Positions 8,059-17,006 of a DNA stretch of 64,000 nt are shown here, piece by piece. The position numbers were made by a program, and so were the translations under genes. This stretch comes from CAKAHY01 sp963522175. GTDB lineage: Bacteria; Bacillota; Clostridia; Lachnospirales; Lachnospiraceae. The stretch spans positions 248,001 to 312,000 of the forward strand of contig CAUQXC010000004.1 in the NCBI GenBank assembly GCA_963522175.1, in the 5' to 3' direction. The notes below the pieces were generated by a model. The model did not search any database. It saw only the letters and a program-made list of their open reading frames with translations, and was not told where the DNA came from. Each line of letters opens with the position of its first letter. The first letter of the stretch is position 1.

Positions 8059-8265
8059 ATGACTTATATTGCTACATTTTTTTCACACTTCGGAGCCATA
8101 CGTTTCAAAAAACTGTTGGGAGATAAGCTCAAGGACGTGGTTCTTATGCCTGTGCCGAGAAGTGTAAGTTCTTCTTGCGGAACCTGTGCGAGATTTGAAT
8201 GTGATGATATTGAAAGCATAGATTTCGGGGGCATAGAAGAAATAGATAAAATAATAGAATTATAA
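8059..8265 (+). CDS. DUF3343 protein (putative Se/S carrier-like)
   Basis: A 68-residue protein that starts one base after the TusA-like stop. It has the family pattern SHFGAIRFKK followed by LMPVPRSVSSSCGTCARFE, with a conserved Cys pair (CGTC). DUF3343 proteins are described as putative Se/S carriers and co-occur with YedE and YedF. The Cys pair could accept or relay a chalcogen atom; this is inference. A hairpin terminator follows at once, so yedE, the TusA-like gene and this gene form a three-gene operon. Confidence 0.85.
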   Translation: MTYIATFFSHFGAIRFKKLLGDKLKDVVLMPVPRSVSSSCGTCARFECDDIESIDFGGIEEIDKIIEL

Positions 8266-8318
8266 AAAAGAACGGTTCGACAGCAGAGATTTTTTCTTTG
8301 CACGAACCGCTTTTTAAA
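8264..8318. terminator. Bidirectional terminator between the DUF3343 gene and PBP1A
   Basis: AACGGTTCG pairs with CGAACCGCTT around a long loop. The left side has an A-run and the right side a T-run, serving both the selenium operon and the converging PBP gene. Confidence 0.7.
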
Positions 8319-8353
8319 TTGATAATGATAAATTTTAAAATTTAAGCCTTTAT

Positions 8354-10990
8354 TTAATCGCTTCCGGGACCTTTCAGCTTTTCACCCGGACCTATAAGAC
8401 TTCCGTTTCCACCGCTTCCAACCGGAGCGGAGTCAAGATGCTCGGGTCCTGTTTCGGTAGGAGTTCCCGTGTGTATGGAACATACGGACGAGCCGGCAAA
8501 GACCGAATCGTCGGTGGAAGCTTCCGAACTCGGAACTATCATGATGACCTTACTTGTTGTGCTTGTACAGTACGGACCGGGACGCTCGCCGCTTTCCGAG
8601 CATACGGTGATGCTTGAGTGAACATCACAGGCTGAGGTAGGAACCGTACCTTTTGCAAAATATTCGGTATATACGGTACTTCCTCTCGGGTCGTTACTGC
8701 ACAGGCCCGAAACCGGAAGCTTACCTGATTTGCGGCAAACCTCCGCCTTTTCAACACTGTCGGGAACCGGAAAGCCTATATCCGTTTTTCCCTCATGAAC
8801 TCTTGTCATGATTTTTTTCCAGATATCTTTATGGAATCTGGTACCTCCGTTATCTCCCGTCAGATCCTGATTATCGTCATAGCCTGCCCATATACCGGCG
8901 GTGTAGTAAGGTGTAAAGCCTACAAACCAGATATCGTTATTTTTTGAGGTGGTTCCGGATTTTCCGGCGCAGCTCATATTGTCAAGCCTTGCCCTCGTAC
9001 TGGTGGAGCTTACCGTAACTCCCGAACGGGCAAACTTGGTGTTCGGCTTCATTGATTCCGCCATGGCATCCGTAAGTAAAAATGCGGTAGACTCCTTAAC
9101 AACCCTGTGTGTTTCGGGTGTGTTGTCTATAAGAGTTTTTCCGTTATGGTCAACTATTTTTGTGAAGAATACAGGTTTTGTATATACTCCTTTATTGGCT
9201 ATACCTGCAAAGGCGCTTGTAAGTTCGAGGTTTGTAACACCTTTTGTAAGACCGCCCAGTGCAAGGCTTGCGGTATAGTCGCTTTCGGTAAGTGTGCTTA
9301 TACCGAAATTTTTTGCGTATTCCACACCGAGCTCCGGAGTGACGGTTTCCATCAGAGTTTTTACCGCAACGATGTTCATTGAATAGATAATACCGTCTCG
9401 TATACTGGAATAACCTAAATATCCGCTGCTGTACCAGTTGCTTATGCTTTTTGTTCCTACACTGTAGGGAGCATCGTAATATACCGAGGCAAGAGTATTT
9501 CCCTTGGCATCGAGAGCGGGAGCGAAGGCGGATATTACCTTAAATGTGGATCCCGGCTGTCTTACGGTATTTGTGGCTCTGTTTAGGGTAAGACTGGCTG
9601 TTTTAGGACCTCTTCCTCCGTTTATGGCTTTTACTTCACCGTTTGACTGATCCATGAGAACGAAGCTCACCTGAGGCTCAAGTATAGTTTTGAAACTTTC
9701 GCCCAAAATTTCGTCACCGCTTTTTACGAGGCTTGCCTTGTAGCTTTCGGTATCCGCTTTAGCCGCTTCTTCATTTGCGTAAATTCCGTCAAAATCATCT
9801 TTTAAGGTGTTTTTATGATAGGCAAGCAGGCTGTCTTCCGAGTAATGCTTGGTTTCACCGTCAGCATGCTTTACCGAAAGTCTGTATTCCACAGAGTATT
9901 TTACAGCAGTATAGTTTGCCGGGTCGTTAACCTCTTCATCAACAATTTTTTGAAGGTCGGGGTCTTGAGTCGTATAAATACTTAAGCCGCCCGAATATAT
10001 GAGGTTATGAGCCTGTGTTTCCGAATAGCCCAGCTTTTCGACAAGAGCCTGACTGACCTGACTTATAAGGGCATCCGTGAAATAGCTGTATATATGCCTG
10101 CTTTCCTTTGAAGCGACATCGACATTTTGTATTCTGTCATATACATTATCCGCCAGGGCTTCTTCCTGTTCTTCCTTTGTTATATAGCCCTGCTTGTACA
10201 TATACTGGAGAATAACCTTACGTTTTTCCTCATTTGCGGCACGACCCGAAATAGGGTTCAGTCTGCTCGGGTTTTGTGTAATTCCGGCAATAACCGTAGA
10301 CTCCGAAAGGGTAAGCTCGGAAACGTCCTTATTGAAATATCTTTTTGCCGCAACCTTGACACCGAGCGAGTTGTTTCCAAGGTTTATGGTGTTTAAGTAG
10401 TTAGTAAGGATAATTTTCTTATCCATTGATTTCTCAAGCTTTATGGCAAGGTACTGCTCCTGAATCTTTCTTTCAAGCTTTGCACCGAAGCCTTTTTCCC
10501 TTCCGCCGTTAAAAACATTGTTTTTAATCAGCTGTTGGGTTATGGTGGAACCGCCTCCCGAAGAGGATGTACCTCTTATAACACCGACTATGGCTCTTAA
10601 AATGGATTTTGTATCTACACCGTTATGTTTCCAGAAACGGGCATCCTCTATCGCTACAAAAGCGTCTATAAGGTCCTGAGGAAACTCGTCATAGGTTGCT
10701 TCCTGCCTGTTTGAGCCTTCCATAACAAGGGTGTCCGTTACATTTCCCTTTGCATCGTATACGGTAGTGGCATAGCCCATAGGTAAGATACTTTCCACAT
10801 CTATGTCGGGAGCGTTGTCTATGATTCCTTTTACGATTCCTACACCCGCACCTATTCCTAGACAAATACACAGAATAAAAACTATGAAAATCGTCTTAAA
10901 GAAGCTTACAAAAAGCTTTGTTATATACTTTCCTTTTTTTGATTTTGAGTTTTTAAGCTTGCGTTTTGTCTGTTCTTTACTGTATTTCAT
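8354..10990 (-). CDS. Class A penicillin-binding protein 1A (bifunctional)
   Basis: An 878-residue peptidoglycan synthase. It has a basic cytoplasmic N-terminus, one membrane helix (about residues 25-55), then a glycosyltransferase-51 domain with EDARFWKHNGVD and STITQQLIKN. The transpeptidase domain carries SxxK in RQPGSTFKVI, SxN in YSMNIV and KTG-type AGKSGTTSKNN. The C-terminal tail is rich in Cys, Ser, Pro and Gly (SESGERPGPYC and similar), as in several clostridial PBP1A proteins. Transcribed alone; converges on the selenium operon. Mature enzyme acts outside the membrane in wall growth. Confidence 0.95.
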   Translation of the reverse strand: MKYSKEQTKRKLKNSKSKKGKYITKLFVSFFKTIFIVFILCICLGIGAGVGIVKGIIDNAPDIDVESILPMGYATTVYDAKGNVTDTLVMEGSNRQEATYDEFPQDLIDAFVAIEDARFWKHNGVDTKSILRAIVGVIRGTSSSGGGSTITQQLIKNNVFNGGREKGFGAKLERKIQEQYLAIKLEKSMDKKIILTNYLNTINLGNNSLGVKVAAKRYFNKDVSELTLSESTVIAGITQNPSRLNPISGRAANEEKRKVILQYMYKQGYITKEEQEEALADNVYDRIQNVDVASKESRHIYSYFTDALISQVSQALVEKLGYSETQAHNLIYSGGLSIYTTQDPDLQKIVDEEVNDPANYTAVKYSVEYRLSVKHADGETKHYSEDSLLAYHKNTLKDDFDGIYANEEAAKADTESYKASLVKSGDEILGESFKTILEPQVSFVLMDQSNGEVKAINGGRGPKTASLTLNRATNTVRQPGSTFKVISAFAPALDAKGNTLASVYYDAPYSVGTKSISNWYSSGYLGYSSIRDGIIYSMNIVAVKTLMETVTPELGVEYAKNFGISTLTESDYTASLALGGLTKGVTNLELTSAFAGIANKGVYTKPVFFTKIVDHNGKTLIDNTPETHRVVKESTAFLLTDAMAESMKPNTKFARSGVTVSSTSTRARLDNMSCAGKSGTTSKNNDIWFVGFTPYYTAGIWAGYDDNQDLTGDNGGTRFHKDIWKKIMTRVHEGKTDIGFPVPDSVEKAEVCRKSGKLPVSGLCSNDPRGSTVYTEYFAKGTVPTSACDVHSSITVCSESGERPGPYCTSTTSKVIMIVPSSEASTDDSVFAGSSVCSIHTGTPTETGPEHLDSAPVGSGGNGSLIGPGEKLKGPGSD

Positions 10991-11127
10991 TTTTAACCTC
11001 CGTTAGAGAACAGCTTTTCTCAAAAGATATTTAACTAAATATCACTTCAGTATATCAAATTTTTAAAAAAAGTGCTATAAATATCCTTATATCATCTGAA
11101 AACTTCTATTATTAGCGAGGGAATATT

Positions 11128-11778
11128 ATGTTAAAAGAATATAAAATGTGCTACAGGGGAGCGGAGGCGGAGCTTGTGGAGAAAAAATCAAAATTTATTG
11201 CAAGTACTTCCTTGGTGAGAACTCAAGAAGAAGCGATGGATTTTGTGGAAAAGATAAGAAAAAAGCATAGGGATGCGAGGCACAACTGCTATGCTTACGT
11301 TCTGGGAAACAAGGGAGAAACCTATAAATACAGTGATGACGGAGAACCTGCCGGTACGGCGGGAAAGCCTATGTCGGATTTGCTTTTGAATGAAAATATA
11401 ACCAATATCTGCGTGGTGGTTACAAGGTATTTCGGGGGCATACTTTTAGGAACGGGAGGACTTGTGAAAGCCTACAGAGAAAGTGCAAGGCTTGCATTGC
11501 AGGCAAGTAAGCTGCTTGTTGTAAAGAGCGGTTTTTTACTCGAATTTGAGTTGGATTATAATGTTTTCGGTAAAGTTAAGTATCAAGCCGAAGAAGAAGG
11601 GCATTTCATAGTGGATGTGAAGTACGGTGAAAATGTGAGACTTAAAATTTTACCGGAAGAGGAGTTTAAAGACAGCTTTATAAAGAAAGTCGAAGATATA
11701 AGCATGGGGAAATATTCTCTTACGGATGACAGAGAATGTACGTATTTACTTGACGGCGGAAGATACATACTTTTGTGA
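11128..11778 (+). CDS. YigZ/IMPACT family protein
   Basis: A 216-residue protein with the UPF0029/IMPACT N-terminal domain: KSKFIAS, the RHNCYAY region, the signature SDDGEPAGTAGKPM, and VVTRYFGG followed by LGTGGLVKAY. The C-terminal part matches the DUF1949 domain found in bacterial YigZ. The biochemical role is not settled; a translation-regulator link is drawn from the eukaryotic IMPACT relative. Single gene upstream of gltX with a short non-coding gap. Confidence 0.9.
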   Translation: MLKEYKMCYRGAEAELVEKKSKFIASTSLVRTQEEAMDFVEKIRKKHRDARHNCYAYVLGNKGETYKYSDDGEPAGTAGKPMSDLLLNENITNICVVVTRYFGGILLGTGGLVKAYRESARLALQASKLLVVKSGFLLEFELDYNVFGKVKYQAEEEGHFIVDVKYGENVRLKILPEEEFKDSFIKKVEDISMGKYSLTDDRECTYLLDGGRYILL

Positions 11779-11844
11779 GGGGTATAAAGCCTAAAAATAA
11801 ATCTGGTAAGTATCTATGCTTTAAGTTATAATAATGAACGGGTC

Positions 11845-11867
11845 TTAGGTGTTTCGTAAATGCCTAA
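11845..11867 (+). repeat. Hairpin in the gltX leader
   Basis: TTAGGTGTTT and AAATGCCTAA can pair over 10 positions (two G-U pairs) around a CGT loop, 31 bases before gltX. No T-run follows, so it is not an ordinary terminator. A TATAAT-like box lies just upstream. I see no T-box signature. Confidence 0.35.
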
Positions 11868-11898
11868 ATAATAAATACATGGATAAGGAGATGGAAAA

Positions 11899-13347
11899 AT
11901 GACAAAAATCAGAACACGTTATGCGCCGAGTCCTACAGGACGTATGCACGTGGGAAATTTAAGAACCGCTTTGTACGCTTATTTAATCGCAAAGCATGAA
12001 GGAGGGGATTTTCTCCTGCGTATAGAGGACACCGATCAGGGAAGATTTGTGGAGGGAGCCCTTGAAATTATATATAATACTTTGAAATATACGGGACTTG
12101 TACATGACGAAGGTCCGGATAAGGACGGAGGAGTCGGTCCTTACGTTCAGAGTGAGCGTCAGGCAAGCGGTATGTACCTTGAATATGCGAAAAAACTGGT
12201 TGAAAAAGGAGAAGCTTATTACTGCTTTTGTACTCAGGAAAGACTTGATTCTTTAAAGGTGGGTGTGGGAGACGAGCAGCTTTTAAAATATGACAAGCAT
12301 TGCCTTAAGCTTTCAAAGGAAGAGATAGAAGAAAACCTGAAAAAAGGTCTTCCTTACGTAATAAGACAGAATAATCCGAGCACTGGAAAAACAAGCTTTC
12401 ATGATGAGATATACGGTGATATAAGTGTTGACAATGCGGAGCTTGACGACATGGTGCTTATAAAGTCGGACGGTTTCCCGACCTATAACTTTGCAAATGT
12501 TATAGATGACCATTTGATGGGAATTACGCATGTTGTAAGAGGAAACGAGTATCTTTCGTCTTCACCTAAATACAACAGACTTTATGAGGCATACGGATGG
12601 GAGATTCCGGTATATGTGCACTGCCCTACCATAACGGACGAAACACATAAGAAGCTTTCGAAACGTTGCGGACATTCATCCTTCGAGGATTTGCTCGATA
12701 AAGGATATATCTCGGAAGCTATTGTAAATTATGTGGCTTTACTTGGCTGGTCTCCGGAAAATGACAGAGAAATATTCAGTCTTGAGGATTTGGTTAAGGA
12801 GTTTAATTACAGAAACATAAGTAAATCTCCGGCTGTTTTTGATATGGTAAAGCTTTCATGGATGAACAGTGAATATTTAAAGGCTATGGATGAAGACAAA
12901 TTCTTTGAGCTCGCAAAGCCGTACATAGAAGAGGTTATTAAGAAGCCGCTTGATTTAAAGAAGATTTCAAACATGGTAAAGACACGTATAGAGACCCTGC
13001 TTGATATAAAGGAGCACATAGACTTTTTCGAGGAGCTGCCTGAGTACGGAAACGAGCTGTATACCCATAAGAAGATGAAGACGGATGCGGCAAGCTCTTT
13101 AAAGGTATTACAGGATGTCCTGCCTCTTTTAAAGGAGCATGATACTTATACAAATGATTCCTTGTATGAGCTTTTGTCAAAGTATGTGAGCGATACGGGA
13201 GTAAAGACCGGCTTTGTTATGTGGCCTGTAAGAACCGCACTTTCCGGTAAGATGTCCACTCCGGGAGGAGCTACCGAAATAATGGAGGTTCTCGGCAAGG
13301 ATGAAAGTATCAGGAGAATAGAGCTTGGTATCAAACAATTACTCTAA
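11899..13347 (+). CDS. gltX: Glutamyl-tRNA synthetase
   Basis: A 482-residue class I synthetase. The HIGH-type motif is in APSPTGRMHVGN, the family motif LRIEDTDQGR follows, and the KMSKS-type loop is KKLSKRCG. The length is typical. It charges tRNA-Glu; whether it also charges tRNA-Gln (non-discriminating type) cannot be told from the sequence here. AAGGAG precedes the ATG. The last 23 bases overlap the start of the helicase gene, implying translational coupling. Confidence 0.96.
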   Translation: MTKIRTRYAPSPTGRMHVGNLRTALYAYLIAKHEGGDFLLRIEDTDQGRFVEGALEIIYNTLKYTGLVHDEGPDKDGGVGPYVQSERQASGMYLEYAKKLVEKGEAYYCFCTQERLDSLKVGVGDEQLLKYDKHCLKLSKEEIEENLKKGLPYVIRQNNPSTGKTSFHDEIYGDISVDNAELDDMVLIKSDGFPTYNFANVIDDHLMGITHVVRGNEYLSSSPKYNRLYEAYGWEIPVYVHCPTITDETHKKLSKRCGHSSFEDLLDKGYISEAIVNYVALLGWSPENDREIFSLEDLVKEFNYRNISKSPAVFDMVKLSWMNSEYLKAMDEDKFFELAKPYIEEVIKKPLDLKKISNMVKTRIETLLDIKEHIDFFEELPEYGNELYTHKKMKTDAASSLKVLQDVLPLLKEHDTYTNDSLYELLSKYVSDTGVKTGFVMWPVRTALSGKMSTPGGATEIMEVLGKDESIRRIELGIKQLL

Positions 13348-15163
13348 GGCACAAAGAGAAGCCGTTGAGCATGGCGAAGGACCTCTTATGGTTCTTGCGG
13401 GTCCGGGCTCCGGAAAGACCTTTGTAATAACCCACAGAATCAAGTACCTCATAGAAAATAAAGGGGTTAAGCCTTCCAATATTCTTGTTGTTACCTTTTC
13501 GAGGGCGGCAGCCGAGGAAATGGGAGAGAGGTTCGGAAAGCTTGCGCCGGATGCAAGAGGTGTAAGCTTCGGAACCTTTCATTCGGTGTTTTTCGGGCTT
13601 TTAAAGCTGGCTTACGGATATAGAGCCGAGCATATAGCAAAGGAGAGCGACAGATATAAAATTTTGGAGGATATAGCCTCAAAGCTTCCCGAGCTTAAGC
13701 TTGATATGCAATCATCGGCGGAGGGGCTTCTGGCGGAAATCTCAAGTGTAAAGCAGGAGAGAACCGATATAGACTTTTTTTACTCCAAGCTTTGTTCGGC
13801 GGAGCTTTTCAGGCGGATATATAAAAAATACGAAGAGGAGATGGGAGTAAGACAGAAAATTGATTTTGACGATATGCTGCTTATGACCTATGACCTTTTA
13901 AGTGAGAGAGAGGATATAAGAAAAGCCTGTCAGGAAAAATATAAGTATATACTCGTCGATGAGTTTCAGGATATCAATTCCTTACAGTACATGACGGTAA
14001 ATTTGCTTGTGGGAAAAGCCGGCAACCTTACCATAGTGGGGGACGATGACCAGTCTATATATTCCTTCAGGGGAGCGAGACCCGATATAATGCTTAACTT
14101 TAATAAGGATTATAAAAATTGTAAAACTGTTGTTCTTGATATAAATTTCAGAAGTACAAGGCAGATTGTCGAGGCGGCAAAAAGACTTATCAGGCACAAC
14201 AAAATAAGGTTCGATAAAAAGATAAATGCCGAAAGAGGCGAGGGCAGGGAAGTTGAAATACTTAAATTCAAAAGTTCCTCGGCTCAGGTAAGCACTGTTA
14301 TAAGTGATATAAGGTCTTTTTTGAGCATGGGTTATGCTTATGAGGATATAGCGGTTTTATACAGAACCAATATCCAGCCTATAAGGGTTACGGAAAGGTT
14401 TTTAAAGCTCGGTATTCCCTTTGTTTTAAAGGATAATATACCGAATATCTACGATCATTGGATTGCAAAGGATATCATAGCTTATTTGAAGTTGTCAAAG
14501 GGTATAGGAAGCAGGGCGGATCTGGTGAGGATCTGCAATAAGCCGAACCGCTATATCAAAAGAGAGGCTCTTTATGAGGTATCCGAAAAGGGTATTTCGG
14601 GACTATATGCCTATTACTCGGATACTCCCTATATGCTTGAAAAAATAAAAGAGCTTGAGCACTGCCTGAAACTTATTGCATCTATGGAATTAAAGAAAGC
14701 CGTAGCTTTTATTAGAAAAGGGATAGGTTATGATAATTACATAGAAGATTATTGCGACTATAACGGAATAGAAGAAAGCGACGAATTTTTGGATATTCTG
14801 GATGAAATCTATAAGTCAAGCACGGATTATGACAGTCTGAATGACTGGCTGGTTCATATTGACGAGTACAAAGAAAAGCTTGAGAAAATAAAGAAAAACA
14901 AGGAAGATGAAACAGGTGTCAGACTGATGACCTTTCACGCTTCAAAAGGCTTGGAATTTAAAATAGTTTATATCATAGATGCCAATAAGGGTATATGCCC
15001 TTATAAAAAAGCCAAATCGAAAGAAGATTTGGAGGAAGAAAGACGAATGTTCTATGTCGCAATGACAAGGGCGAGGGATATGCTTTTTATATGCAGCAGT
15101 GCGGACGGAAAAAATTCCAGAGGAGATATTTCGGAATTTATAAAAGAAATAGTAAAGAAATGA
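13325..15163 (+). CDS. UvrD/PcrA-type ATP-dependent DNA helicase (short form)
   Basis: A 612-residue superfamily 1A helicase. Motifs in order: Walker A LAGPGSGKTF, motif II VDEFQDINS, motif III GDDDQSIYSFRGA, motif V MTFHASKGLEF, motif VI VAMTRARD. It starts with TTG at 13325 inside the end of gltX; an AGGAGA site eight bases upstream supports this and no nearby ATG fits. It is about 100 residues shorter than typical PcrA, lacking much of the usual C-terminal extension. Likely a repair or replication helicase; exact paralogue not assigned. Confidence 0.9.
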   Translation: MVSNNYSKAQREAVEHGEGPLMVLAGPGSGKTFVITHRIKYLIENKGVKPSNILVVTFSRAAAEEMGERFGKLAPDARGVSFGTFHSVFFGLLKLAYGYRAEHIAKESDRYKILEDIASKLPELKLDMQSSAEGLLAEISSVKQERTDIDFFYSKLCSAELFRRIYKKYEEEMGVRQKIDFDDMLLMTYDLLSEREDIRKACQEKYKYILVDEFQDINSLQYMTVNLLVGKAGNLTIVGDDDQSIYSFRGARPDIMLNFNKDYKNCKTVVLDINFRSTRQIVEAAKRLIRHNKIRFDKKINAERGEGREVEILKFKSSSAQVSTVISDIRSFLSMGYAYEDIAVLYRTNIQPIRVTERFLKLGIPFVLKDNIPNIYDHWIAKDIIAYLKLSKGIGSRADLVRICNKPNRYIKREALYEVSEKGISGLYAYYSDTPYMLEKIKELEHCLKLIASMELKKAVAFIRKGIGYDNYIEDYCDYNGIEESDEFLDILDEIYKSSTDYDSLNDWLVHIDEYKEKLEKIKKNKEDETGVRLMTFHASKGLEFKIVYIIDANKGICPYKKAKSKEDLEEERRMFYVAMTRARDMLFICSSADGKNSRGDISEFIKEIVKK

Positions 15164-15179
15164 TTTAAAAGGAGAAAAA

Positions 15180-15509
15180 ATGTCGGAAAGTTTAAGAAAA
15201 GAAAATTATTACGGAGATAACGCTACAAGCGTTACAATAACCTTGGAGGACGATACGGAAATCGAGTGTGTCGTACTCGGAATATTCGATGCCGGAGAAA
15301 GGGAGTACATAGCGGTTTTGCCTGAAAATCCGAGAGACGGTGAAGAGGAAGGTCTTGTGTATCTTTACAGATACTCGGAAACCGTAAACGGTGAGCCTGA
15401 GCTTACAAACATAGAAAGTGACGAAGAATACGAGATAGTAAGCGATGCTTTTGATGAAATGCTGGACGAGCAGGATTTCTTTGATATGGAATTGGATGAC
15501 GAGGAATAA
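15180..15509 (+). CDS. DUF1292 domain protein
   Basis: A 109-residue, strongly acidic protein. The core ITLEDDTEIECVVLGIF and the YIAVLPE/LVYLYRYSE strands fit the DUF1292 family, which is common in Bacillota and often encoded near housekeeping genes. The C-terminus is a run of Asp/Glu. No function is known. It lies 16 bases after the helicase gene with a good AAGGAG site and ends before a strong bidirectional hairpin. Confidence 0.85.
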   Translation: MSESLRKENYYGDNATSVTITLEDDTEIECVVLGIFDAGEREYIAVLPENPRDGEEEGLVYLYRYSETVNGEPELTNIESDEEYEIVSDAFDEMLDEQDFFDMELDDEE

Positions 15510-15520
15510 AAAAGCTCAAT

Positions 15521-15570
15521 ACAAAAAGCTCCGTATTCAGGTGTTTACCTGATACAGAGCTTTATTTTTT
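15521..15570. terminator. Bidirectional terminator between DUF1292 and the FprA gene
   Basis: AAAGCTCCGTATTCAGG pairs with CCTGATACAGAGCTTT around a short TGTTTA loop, with A-run and T-run on its two sides. It serves both converging transcripts. Confidence 0.85.
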
Positions 15571-16774
15571 ATAAGCTGTCTTTTATTTTCCTTGCAAGCT
15601 CGTATATTACGGGAAGCTGCTCATCCTTAAGGCTTGACTTGATACTGAGCGTATCCGCAAGTAAAGTCATGTTTTTCATACCGGAGATAAAGTCCGACAT
15701 ACGTTTGCCGGCGGATAAAGCCCAAGAACCGTTTTCTATGAGTACGACATTTCTGTTTTGTATACTGTGCTCTTTAAGGTCGTCAAGCAGGATATTCATA
15801 TACGGGAAAAGTCCCGCATTGTAGCTTGCCGCCGCAAAAACGAGGGTTTTCGCTCTGAAAGCCTCCGATACAAGATAGGAGGTGTCGGTTGCGGATACAT
15901 CGTACATTTTTATATTTTTAACGCCGAGCTTTGCGATTTCGCCGGCAAGTAAAGTTGCAACATCCTCGGTAGCCCCGTAAATCGTACCGTAGAAAATAAC
16001 AACGGCGTTATCTTCCGGGGCATAGCTTGCCCAGATTTTGTATTTTTCTATAAACTGTGCAATAAGATCCTTGTCCCTCCAGATAGGACCGTGTAAAGGA
16101 CAAATATAGTTTACCTCAAAGTCTGAGAGCTTTTTCAAAAGATTGACGGTCTGCACTCCGTATTTACCTACTATGTTGGTATAATAACGTCTTGCCTCGG
16201 GCAACCATTCTTCAAAGAAGTTCATCTCATCGGAGAAGATATTTCCGGAAAAAGCTCCGAAGGTTCCGAAGGCATCGGCGGAGAAGACCATTTTATTGCT
16301 TTCCTCATACACAGCCATAACTTCAGGCCAGTGAACCATAGGAGCAAAAAGGAAGGTGAACTTGTGATGACCTATGTCCAAGGTTTCCTTGTCCTTTACC
16401 TCCAGCTTATTGTAATGTCCCTTGAAATCAAAAAATTGCTCTATAAGCGCAAATGTTTTTGCGTTTCCGACCAAGGTAACCTCCGGATGTCTTAAAAGAA
16501 CCTCGGCAAGGCTTGCGGCATGGTCGCATTCCATGTGGGTTATAATAAGATAGTCAAGCTTTCTTCCGTCCAAAGCATACTCAAGGTTTTCAAGGAAAGG
16601 CTTTTCAATAGCCTTATCGACGGTATCAAGGAGTACGGTCTTGTCATCCTTAACAAGATATGAGTTATATGTTACTCCGTTCGGCAAAGGGAATATATTT
16701 TCAAAGCGATTTAAGCGGCGATCACTTGCGCCGAGATAATAAACATTATCGCAAATCAGTCTTTCTTGATGCAT
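15569..16774 (-). CDS. FprA-type flavodiiron protein (A-type flavoprotein)
   Basis: A 401-residue flavodiiron protein. The N-terminal metallo-beta-lactamase-like domain holds the diiron ligands THMECDHAASL (H-x-E-x-D-H) plus the later HWPE, SADAFG and PLHGP motifs. The C-terminal flavodoxin domain begins near residue 255 (VIFYGTIYG). Such enzymes reduce O2 to water and/or NO to N2O, protecting strict anaerobes; the choice of substrate cannot be read here. Single gene with its own promoter and a leader of about 90 bases. Confidence 0.93.
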   Translation of the reverse strand: MHQERLICDNVYYLGASDRRLNRFENIFPLPNGVTYNSYLVKDDKTVLLDTVDKAIEKPFLENLEYALDGRKLDYLIITHMECDHAASLAEVLLRHPEVTLVGNAKTFALIEQFFDFKGHYNKLEVKDKETLDIGHHKFTFLFAPMVHWPEVMAVYEESNKMVFSADAFGTFGAFSGNIFSDEMNFFEEWLPEARRYYTNIVGKYGVQTVNLLKKLSDFEVNYICPLHGPIWRDKDLIAQFIEKYKIWASYAPEDNAVVIFYGTIYGATEDVATLLAGEIAKLGVKNIKMYDVSATDTSYLVSEAFRAKTLVFAAASYNAGLFPYMNILLDDLKEHSIQNRNVVLIENGSWALSAGKRMSDFISGMKNMTLLADTLSIKSSLKDEQLPVIYELARKIKDSL

Positions 16775-16869
16775 AAAAAAACCTCCATAATATTAGTTTC
16801 AACTTACTTATTGTTGTTTCCGAAGAGAAACCGGAAAAAATAGTATTCATTATTAAAATAATCTTAAAC

Positions 16870-16898
16870 ATTATAAAGGTAAAGCAATTTAATTGCAA
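16870..16898 (-). promoter_or_regulatory. Sigma-70 type promoter for the FprA gene
   Basis: On the minus strand a TTGCAA -35 box (16893-16898) lies 17 bases from a perfect TATAAT -10 box (16870-16875), upstream of the flavodiiron gene. Confidence 0.65.
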
Positions 16899-16946
16899 TA
16901 GACTAAATGTAATAAGTAGGACAAAATTATATACATTAATTAAAAC

Positions 16947-16976
16947 TTGACACACTTTATTTTTTGGAGTTAAATA
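16947..16976 (+). promoter_or_regulatory. Sigma-70 type promoter for leuS
   Basis: TTGACA (16947-16952) is followed after 18 bases by TAAATA (16971-16976). The leader before the ATG would be only about 25 bases, leaving no room for a T-box. Confidence 0.6.
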
Positions 16977-17006
16977 TACTTAATGTTTAAAAATCGGAGG
17001 ACAGCT

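Noticed and set aside
16775..17006. T-box leader for leuS
   Set aside because: The promoter is only about 30 bases from the start codon and no T-box core is visible. gltX also lacks one.
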